The notes beneath the pieces were generated by a model. It searched no databases, was not told the DNA's origin, and saw nothing but the letters and a program-made list of their open reading frames with translations. Positions 58,150 through 64,000 of a stretch of 64,000 nucleotides of DNA are shown piece after piece. A program made the translations under genes and the position numbers. Positions within the stretch are counted from its first letter, which is position 1. Every line of letters begins with the position of its first letter. This DNA is from an uncultured Clostridia bacterium (lineage in GTDB: Bacteria; Bacillota; Clostridia; Christensenellales; CAG-314). The stretch lies in the NCBI GenBank assembly GCA_947570215.1, contig CANOTO010000001.1:1-64000 (forward strand), in the 5' to 3' direction.

Positions 58150-60825
58150 TTATTCTGACGTATCGTCTGTATCAACCACTTCATTGTACGAATAGTTATC
58201 AAAGGTAACTCCGCGTTCCGTAAACAGTCTATGTACCGTCTCCGTGGCTTCGACGTGAAACAAACTGCGTTCACGAGCGGAGTGTACTGCGAAACAATCT
58301 CCGCGCGATGCTGTAGCTATGGCATTACGTTCGGTTTCATTAATTCCGCCGCTAGAATTATACAATTCTTCAAGAGCGGAGACGTCTGCCGGATTAAGTC
58401 CGAAAATAAAGCTATATTGACTGTTATTAATTATTGCGCTTGTTTGTGATACAATGCTTTGATTCCCCAATATATCCGCTAAATTTTGAGTTAAAAACAT
58501 CATCGCGCCGTTATACTTACGTATGCGCTTAAACTCGTTATAAATAAAGTCTAACGCAACAGGATATTTTGCATTAATAAAACTATGTCCCTCGTCGATA
58601 GCGATTAACGGGTGTATATTTTGGTCGGGATTGTTACGGTTGATTTCTCTGATATTGATAATCTTTTGCTCCAAGTAACGCAAAAGCAACAACATTTGCG
58701 CGTTTATTACGATATAGTTCTTACTGGCAAACAGACTCTGGAAGTTAAATACGACAAAGTTCTCGTTACTCTCAAGCGTGGAAGCTCCATTCCACAGTTG
58801 CGCATATCTGCCCCCGGTTGCAAACTTCTCAAGATATGTTCTTACTCTTTCCAAATTAGATAGGCGGTCCACACCGTTTTTGTTGCGTTTTTCTTTTGTG
58901 ATTTCCTTTTCGATAACCGCAAGTAAATCATCGAACGTAGGAAACTGTTCGGGCTTAAATCCGGACACGTCCGTTGTAGGTTTAATTTTACGGCTTTCAT
59001 ATAAGGCCACTACGTTATTGTTCAATTCTTCCAAACTGTCCGACGTTATTCCGTCCATTGTTATTTTGAAAAAATCTTCCAAAAATCTTAAATGCGCAGA
59101 ATACACTACTTCTGGATCCGATTGAGTTCCGTCATCTGACAAAGTCTGAAATATATGTAAAGGATTAAGTCGTCCGACGCTCGCGCTGCCGACGTCGATA
59201 TACTTACCGCCGACATTTTCGCAAAGGGTATTGTATTCGTTTTCGGGATCCAAAATAAATATCTGAACATTGTCGCTATACAAATTCGTGATAAGCGTAT
59301 TAGTAAAAAAGCTTTTACCTTTGCCGGACATTCCGATAACTACAATGTTGCTGTTACTGTACTGTTCGTTACGTTTCCAAATGTCCAAAATTATCGGATA
59401 GTTGTCATAACCCAAATAAATGCCGTCGTCTTCGATACAGGACGAAAACACAAAAGGAAATATCGCCGCAAGGCTTTCACTGTTTATACCGCGCTCAATC
59501 GCTTTAAACCCAGTACGGCGCGAAATATTGCTTGCTACAAATCCCTCGAATTGACGCGCATACATAGAATTGACGCGGAATCCGCTAGACGTAATTTGAC
59601 GGTATATTTCTTTGCGGAACAAAGCGTTATCCTCTTTGGAATAGTTAAAGCCGGTAACGGTTAACGTGCAATCCAACAAGGTCTCGTTTCCGTTCTGAAG
59701 AGATTCGATTAACGCAGCCATTGTTCCGACGTGCGTTTCTTGAGATATTTGCTCCGAAGCTTTGTACATATCTCGCGCGCGCATTTCTGTGATAGCGTGA
59801 TCGATACGTTTGACAGCCTTACCTTTTTCTACTGGTTTCATTGTTAAAACCACTTTTGTATTCGGTATATTAAACAACTCCGCACCCCAAGCATTGCCGA
59901 CGTACAACGGATAATCGGATATTGCAAACGTAAAACTGTAAATATTGTCAATCTGCGTATACGTCGTTCCGAATTTAATGCTCTGCGGTTTAACGTAATC
60001 GGCAGCATAACCGTCAAACTCAACGGCGGCCCGCTCGTCAAAATTATGCGCGAAACAATATTTGTAGAAGTTAGCACACTCTATCTTATTGAGCTGATGA
60101 CACTCCAAACCGATATTCAATACAACTCGATACAGCATTTCAAGTTGCGACAACACCATTTGGCGCGTATCATCGTAGACGACTAAATAATAATACGGAC
60201 GATACTGCGGCGCAATATTGTTGAATTCGTCTATTTGAGCCAACCTGCTTTTCAAAATATTAATTTTGACGGCGGAGTCCCGACGTTCTTCCGCTTGCGC
60301 AATTTTATTAAACAATCGCGCCGAGATTTCGTCATAGTTTATAGGACGGTCCACTTTAACGAGCTGCAACGTTGCCGTATTGTTCAAACTATTCAAAGCT
60401 TTGGCAAACAAACTTATTTTAGTATTTTGCTGTGGCTCCTCAAGTAGTCCAAACTCGCAGCTACCAACGGTCAAAACCGCTCCGAAATACTCGCCGTAAT
60501 CGATAATGCCGTCATCGCCTATATCTTTGAACGGAATCAACTTGTCAATCGTATGTTTTTTCTTTGTGTTATTATACGTCTTTTCGCTTACCGCAAATTT
60601 TATAAGTTGATAAATCTCACCATACGCTCGACGTTCGCAGTCGCCAATCATCATCATTAAGCACAACACAACGTAAAAAACCAAAACGTACCATTTGCCC
60701 GGCAAGTTGGATAAGAGAATTGCAAACGCCAATACAATCATCACAATCATTGCCAATATATCCCGGAGCGACAAGCCCCGAAATATACTCGTTCCGATTT
60801 TAGATTTTTTAGGTATTAGTCTCAT
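58150..60825 (-). CDS. VirB4-family conjugation ATPase with N-terminal PrgI-like membrane domain
   Basis: 891 residues. The first 80 residues have two membrane segments (about 18-36 and 44-61) and resemble PrgI, the VirB3-like component. The rest is VirB4/TraE: a central VirB4 domain, Walker A GMSGKGKS near residue 495, and Walker B IAIDEGH near residue 742. The ATPase powers assembly or substrate transfer of the type IV secretion channel. Fusion of the VirB3-like and VirB4 parts occurs in Gram-positive elements. It overlaps the upstream membrane-protein fragment by 4 bp. Confidence 0.9.
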   Translation of the reverse strand: MRLIPKKSKIGTSIFRGLSLRDILAMIVMIVLAFAILLSNLPGKWYVLVFYVVLCLMMMIGDCERRAYGEIYQLIKFAVSEKTYNNTKKKHTIDKLIPFKDIGDDGIIDYGEYFGAVLTVGSCEFGLLEEPQQNTKISLFAKALNSLNNTATLQLVKVDRPINYDEISARLFNKIAQAEERRDSAVKINILKSRLAQIDEFNNIAPQYRPYYYLVVYDDTRQMVLSQLEMLYRVVLNIGLECHQLNKIECANFYKYCFAHNFDERAAVEFDGYAADYVKPQSIKFGTTYTQIDNIYSFTFAISDYPLYVGNAWGAELFNIPNTKVVLTMKPVEKGKAVKRIDHAITEMRARDMYKASEQISQETHVGTMAALIESLQNGNETLLDCTLTVTGFNYSKEDNALFRKEIYRQITSSGFRVNSMYARQFEGFVASNISRRTGFKAIERGINSESLAAIFPFVFSSCIEDDGIYLGYDNYPIILDIWKRNEQYSNSNIVVIGMSGKGKSFFTNTLITNLYSDNVQIFILDPENEYNTLCENVGGKYIDVGSASVGRLNPLHIFQTLSDDGTQSDPEVVYSAHLRFLEDFFKITMDGITSDSLEELNNNVVALYESRKIKPTTDVSGFKPEQFPTFDDLLAVIEKEITKEKRNKNGVDRLSNLERVRTYLEKFATGGRYAQLWNGASTLESNENFVVFNFQSLFASKNYIVINAQMLLLLRYLEQKIINIREINRNNPDQNIHPLIAIDEGHSFINAKYPVALDFIYNEFKRIRKYNGAMMFLTQNLADILGNQSIVSQTSAIINNSQYSFIFGLNPADVSALEELYNSSGGINETERNAIATASRGDCFAVHSARERSLFHVEATETVHRLFTERGVTFDNYSYNEVVDTDDTSE

Positions 60826-61469
60826 TTTTTACCCCCTTTACTAAACTTACCACTACCGCCGCCTTTGGGACCGCCGTTTAACTTCGGCAACGGCGCAGAC
60901 TTAGCTAAATGTTTTCCAGACAGCAATTTGCCACTACCCATTGGTATATCGGTATAGTTTTTAGGATTAGCTTTATTTATTGTGTTTTTAACAAACATAC
61001 CTGCAGAGCCTATCAAACCGCCGTTAGCCATAAAGTTGTTAGCAAACGTACTTAGCTTTGACGACGGGCCGCTTTCTTGACCCTGCGTTGCTTGCTGCAT
61101 TGCAGGTTGCTGTACACCGCCGTTTATTCTTTGATTTGCACCACCTGCAAACGGTTTAGTTTGCGAACGCGTATTTGTCAAAAAGCCGCCTGCATTCATT
61201 ACAGAATCTTTTGCATTCATCATTGCGCCTACCGGCTTTCTATACGCATTACCGAAAGCAAGACTGCCCATAACGTTCGCGCCTCTGCCTGCAAAGCTCA
61301 TCGCGCCCGTCGTATGTTTACCGTACTTATTAGTACCGCCGAATATTGCGCGCTTTGCTATTCCTGCGCCGGCAATAGCAGTACCCATTCCGCCTAACAA
61401 CGTACGCGCAGATTGCGCCATTTCGCGACCTTCTTCTGCACTGGTACCCATTAAACGCGCGAATAGCAA
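60822..61469 (-). pseudogene. VirB6/TrbL-like conjugation protein, C-terminal part only
   Basis: The frame encodes about 215 residues: the end of a membrane segment, then a Gly/Ala-rich region (LLGGMGTAIAGAGIAKRAIFGG) and a long hydrophilic Gly/Gln/Lys tail, like the cytoplasmic end of large VirB6/TrbL channel proteins. No convincing start exists: the first candidate is TTG at 61469 without a Shine-Dalgarno, and in-frame membrane-like coding sequence (FRLVLIIGGGLSISGGQLL) continues upstream to an in-frame stop inside the ardC-like gene. The multi-pass N-terminal part is missing. Either a 5' truncation or translation coupled to the upstream gene is possible. Confidence 0.55.
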
Positions 61470-61527
61470 CTGTCCGCCGGATATGCTTAAACCACCGCCG
61501 ATTATAAGAACAAGACGGAATATCTGA

Positions 61528-63576
61528 TTAACAAAGCTGTTGTCCCCTATATTCTATTTCCGATTGCCTTTTAATAGCCTGTTCGTTAAGTTCGCCATAT
61601 TCGGCGCGTAAAGCGTTTATCCGAGTGCTTTCTTTATTCCAGTATTCACGCGCTTGCTCCACGCTATCAAATTGTGTCAACCATTCTTCGCCGTTCTCAA
61701 ACGTTTGCACTATCTCCGAACGTTTGGCCGTTTCTCCTATCGTAGGTCTTATCCTTGTACCCCTTGGTGTAATTACTTTGCCTTCGATAAAATCGCTATT
61801 CCACAAGTACCATTTGTCCCTTTCGCGGTCGTGTAAAATTGTAAAACCTTCCTGCTGATTTCTCATTCCGCTTGTGTCGGTAAAGTAATATGTCTGCTGC
61901 GCTTCTACCGTTAGCATCGGGTTCGACTCCGACACAGGCGTCTTATCTTGCAAAGAATCGTAATCGTAAACCAATTTCGTCATCTGCACTTTAAGCGCAG
62001 GATCTTCGATTTTATCTGCTATCGCTCGTTTTACCGCAGTATTATCCCAACCGTAGTATTCAACAGTTAAGGGATTTGAGTATTCGTCAAGTAGGGATTG
62101 CACAAGAATAGGATCCACCGACGGCGCAACACCGTTGGCCGCAACTTGTTTAGCAAGCCGATTGTGTTCCGAAAAGAACATGTCGGAATATCCGTCGGTA
62201 TATCGCGCATCCACAGCACTCATATCGTCGCGCGCTACTTTCATCGCTGCATCGAGTATGGCGTATCTCGTTGCTAATTCGGCTTTTTCTTTTGTGTCAT
62301 CTTGTACAGCGACTGTCGGGGGTTGACTTTTTTCGTATGCGTTCAACCATTGATTGTAAACGTCGTCGTACTTTTGATTTGTAATTTTCGCTAAATGCGC
62401 AAATATACGTTCGCGCACTACGGAATCATTTACGTATACTGCTTCGACTTTGACGGTTTCTAAATTGCCGCTCACCAACGCATCGTTAAAATCTTTGAAC
62501 GTAACACCATCGGGTATATATTGTCCCAAAGAGTCCGTTGGAAACGCGTGAGTATAATACACTTTGACTTCAACGTTTAACGCTGACTGCTGTTCCGCTT
62601 CGGTAGATGTATTATCTAACTGCTCGTCCACCGTAGCCGCTTTATCTTTGCTCACGTAGTGTTCCGAAATATAATCTGCAATTCTCATCGCGTCCTTGAC
62701 CGCAGCTGTGAATACCGTTTTATTATCTTTTGCGGCTTTCAACCAATTCGCCAAATACGCACTGTGATTTTCGATGTGCTTACCTTCGAGTTGAATGCCG
62801 TTTTCCATTTGCAAGAACATCGACGATAATTCGGCGCGCAGCTCTTCCACCGCATACTTCTCGCTTCCGAAATCTCCGCTCATATCTCGATTTAAACGAC
62901 TCGAATGCCCGGTGCTATGCGCAATCTCGTGTAAAGCGGTAGCATAATAATCTTGCATAGTATTAAACTGCTCAATAACCGGTAAATGAATGTCATCGGT
63001 ATGTATCGAGTAATATGCACTATCGCCGCCGTAAAACACAGGGGCGGAACTGTTAGCAATTATGCTTTCTACAAGCTCGTTTTGACGTTGACGTTCAGTC
63101 TCGCCCATAACGTTGACTTCACGCTTTGGGAAATTGACACACTGCTCGGCGTTGAATACTTGATAAAACTTTGTATAGGCGCGAACGTATTTTCTTTCAT
63201 ACTCATTACGTTCTTCTTTTGTCATATCCGCAACGGTTGCGACATCAAAGTCTTTTTTTGTGTTTTCATCGTAAATCGAATAATAAAGCACAGGGACCGA
63301 CTTTTCGCCCTTTTTAACGGAAGTCCCGAGCTGCTTAGCTTGATTGAATGTTACCCAACGGTTGTCCGTATATTTACGGGCCATTGATACCACAGCAAGA
63401 TACAGTAAGTTTATTCCGCGGTACTGCTTCGAACTCACAGCATTTATTGGGCAGCCAAATTTCTGCCAACCGCTCTGCCACTCTGTCGGATTTTGTTCTA
63501 TGTACGATAAAACAACGTCAACCATTTCGTTACGACGCTGATTAACTATATCGCTGTACTTTTGTTGTTCTGCCAT
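61528..63576 (-). CDS. ArdC-like antirestriction protein with zincin metallopeptidase domain
   Basis: 682 residues. The N-terminal ArdC domain (about 10-150, WQKFGCPINAVSSKQYRGINLLYL) binds single-stranded DNA in characterised homologues. It is followed by a zincin domain with HEIAHSTGHSSRLNR (HExxH) and the downstream AVEELRAEL glutamate. The remaining 350 residues are unassigned domains common in mobile-element proteins, with a C-terminal repeat-like WYLWNSDFIEGKVITPRG. ArdC proteins protect entering DNA from restriction. The ATG at 63576 has GAGAGGG and is preferred to an upstream TTG. It starts 1 bp after the stop of a 48-residue ORF, so it is coupled to it. Confidence 0.85.
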   Translation of the reverse strand: MAEQQKYSDIVNQRRNEMVDVVLSYIEQNPTEWQSGWQKFGCPINAVSSKQYRGINLLYLAVVSMARKYTDNRWVTFNQAKQLGTSVKKGEKSVPVLYYSIYDENTKKDFDVATVADMTKEERNEYERKYVRAYTKFYQVFNAEQCVNFPKREVNVMGETERQRQNELVESIIANSSAPVFYGGDSAYYSIHTDDIHLPVIEQFNTMQDYYATALHEIAHSTGHSSRLNRDMSGDFGSEKYAVEELRAELSSMFLQMENGIQLEGKHIENHSAYLANWLKAAKDNKTVFTAAVKDAMRIADYISEHYVSKDKAATVDEQLDNTSTEAEQQSALNVEVKVYYTHAFPTDSLGQYIPDGVTFKDFNDALVSGNLETVKVEAVYVNDSVVRERIFAHLAKITNQKYDDVYNQWLNAYEKSQPPTVAVQDDTKEKAELATRYAILDAAMKVARDDMSAVDARYTDGYSDMFFSEHNRLAKQVAANGVAPSVDPILVQSLLDEYSNPLTVEYYGWDNTAVKRAIADKIEDPALKVQMTKLVYDYDSLQDKTPVSESNPMLTVEAQQTYYFTDTSGMRNQQEGFTILHDRERDKWYLWNSDFIEGKVITPRGTRIRPTIGETAKRSEIVQTFENGEEWLTQFDSVEQAREYWNKESTRINALRAEYGELNEQAIKRQSEIEYRGQQLC

Positions 63577-63577
63577 A

Positions 63578-63724
63578 CTACTTACCCTCTCGCTCAATAG
63601 TTATCTGCACAACATCTTTGTCTGTTGCAAGTTCGTCAAACGACACCGGATCTAATCCGAAAAAATTAGACAACGCCTCGACTGTCGTTTGATTGCTGTC
63701 AACAGTAATTTTTTCTTGCTTCAT
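63578..63724 (-). CDS. Small 48-residue protein upstream of the ArdC-like gene
   Basis: ORF starting ATG at 63724 with AAAGGA 5 nt upstream, ending 1 bp before the ArdC-like start. The peptide begins MKQEKITVDSNQTTVEALSN and is acidic, with the pattern of a short helical domain. The start lies inside the end of the preceding 75-residue gene (26-bp overlap). Tight coupling on both sides supports translation. Function unknown. Confidence 0.65.
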   Translation of the reverse strand: MKQEKITVDSNQTTVEALSNFFGLDPVSFDELATDKDVVQITIEREGK

Positions 63725-63926
63725 AGATTTCCTTTCTCCTTTTCACGTAATCAAGATAAATATTTCTATCAATGACAAATTGCAGCTTAAATGGATCAAT
63801 ACAATCTGTCTCGATTTCATCTGCGATTAGTTGATTAATCAAATCATCGTTAGACATTTTTTCTATATCGCGTTCGTAGCTTTCCGGCATAATGAATTTA
63901 CCGCAAGGGGTATCTACATATTTCAA
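63699..63926 (-). CDS. Small protein of the conjugative module, 75 residues
   Basis: Starts with TTG at 63926, supported by AGAGGTGAT upstream. Mostly helical and charged (DDLINQLIADEIETD, YLDYVKRRKEIYEARK), with no membrane segment. Not a family I recognise. It is the first of three overlapping genes leading into the ArdC-like gene. The region to the right edge shows no further complete gene. Confidence 0.6.
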   Translation of the reverse strand: MKYVDTPCGKFIMPESYERDIEKMSNDDLINQLIADEIETDCIDPFKLQFVIDRNIYLDYVKRRKEIYEARKNYC

Positions 63927-64000
63927 AATTTAATCACCTCTTTTTTTTGAAAACACAAGGGAAAATCTCTCTATCCGCTCTTGCTCTCACTTTCTCTGAT

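Larger units (their letters stand above)
56221..64000 (-). mobile_element. Part of a conjugative element (ICE or plasmid-like)
   Basis: All genes here read leftward and include an SSB, a PrgI-VirB4 ATPase, a VirB6/TrbL-like fragment, an ArdC-like protein and a toxin-antitoxin locus. No integrase, relaxase, coupling protein or attachment site is within the window, so the element continues to the right and its left boundary is unproven. Confidence 0.65.

Noticed and set aside
1..64000. tRNA or rRNA genes
   Set aside because: No TPsiC-type GGTTCGAATCC signature with an acceptor stem, nor rRNA-like sequence, was found on either strand by eye.

Overview
The window looks like a chromosome segment of a spore-forming Clostridia-type Firmicute. 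The evidence is the sporulation and germination genes (yabP, yabQ, spoIIR, sleB, ypeB, veg, a DUF3794/LysM coat-type protein), a CIRCE box in front of clpB, a type III glutamine synthetase, floA/nfeD and ricT. An uncultured gut lineage is plausible, but the sequence does not fix the genus. Most genes lie on the minus strand. No rRNA, tRNA or CRISPR array was seen.

Layout, left to right. 0.3-3.8 kb: the tmk-holB-ricT replication and regulation cluster with a Fic-domain gene inserted. 4-5.1 kb: a minimal MGMT-like gene and two paralogous winged-helix-like membrane-anchored proteins. 5.1-8.9 kb: an acyltransferase/zinc-ribbon protein, then the spore/division cluster cysS-yabP-yabQ-divIC. 9.2-20 kb: serS, a CmpB-like membrane protein, a membrane-spanning XRE regulator, clpB under CIRCE control, a sugar acetyltransferase, glnN and a second acyltransferase/zinc-ribbon paralogue. 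20-26 kb: the sporulation block ypeB, sleB, spoIIR, ispE, DUF3794/LysM, veg. 26-34.5 kb: a zinc-ribbon acidic protein, acetyltransferases, udk, a tyrosine phosphatase, dinB with a LexA-like box, degV and plsX. 34.7-39.3 kb: two large surface proteins; one sits behind a leader-peptide ORF and an intrinsic terminator. 39.4-54.4 kb: floA/nfeD, hpf, a ClpC-type unfoldase, a Ca-type P-ATPase, a MATE exporter, folA, thyA, a CDF transporter, glmM and trxB.

From about 54.6 kb the character changes. An ISLre2-type insertion sequence abuts part of a conjugative element: an SSB, a PrgI-VirB4 fusion ATPase, a truncated VirB6/TrbL-like remnant, an ArdC-like zincin and small coupled ORFs. This part carries the most striking system in the window, an apparent type III toxin-antitoxin locus. 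It has a consensus promoter, two near-identical 47-nt RNA repeats each able to form a hairpin/pseudoknot, an intrinsic terminator, then a ToxN/AbiQ-like endoribonuclease gene. The toxin has an unusual C-terminal extension resembling the helix-bundle domain of NrS-1-type primases. The cassette lies between two similar roughly 50-bp sequences that each contain a terminator.

Other regulatory themes: several genes (CmpB-like, ispE, a GNAT, dinB, a CDF transporter) have near-consensus promoters whose -10 box ends only 6-10 nt before the ATG, with no Shine-Dalgarno sequence, which suggests leaderless mRNAs. The yabP ribosome-binding site is buried in the 3' arm of a terminator-like hairpin. Two copies of a roughly 120-bp structured repeat sit at the stop codons of cysS and sleB.
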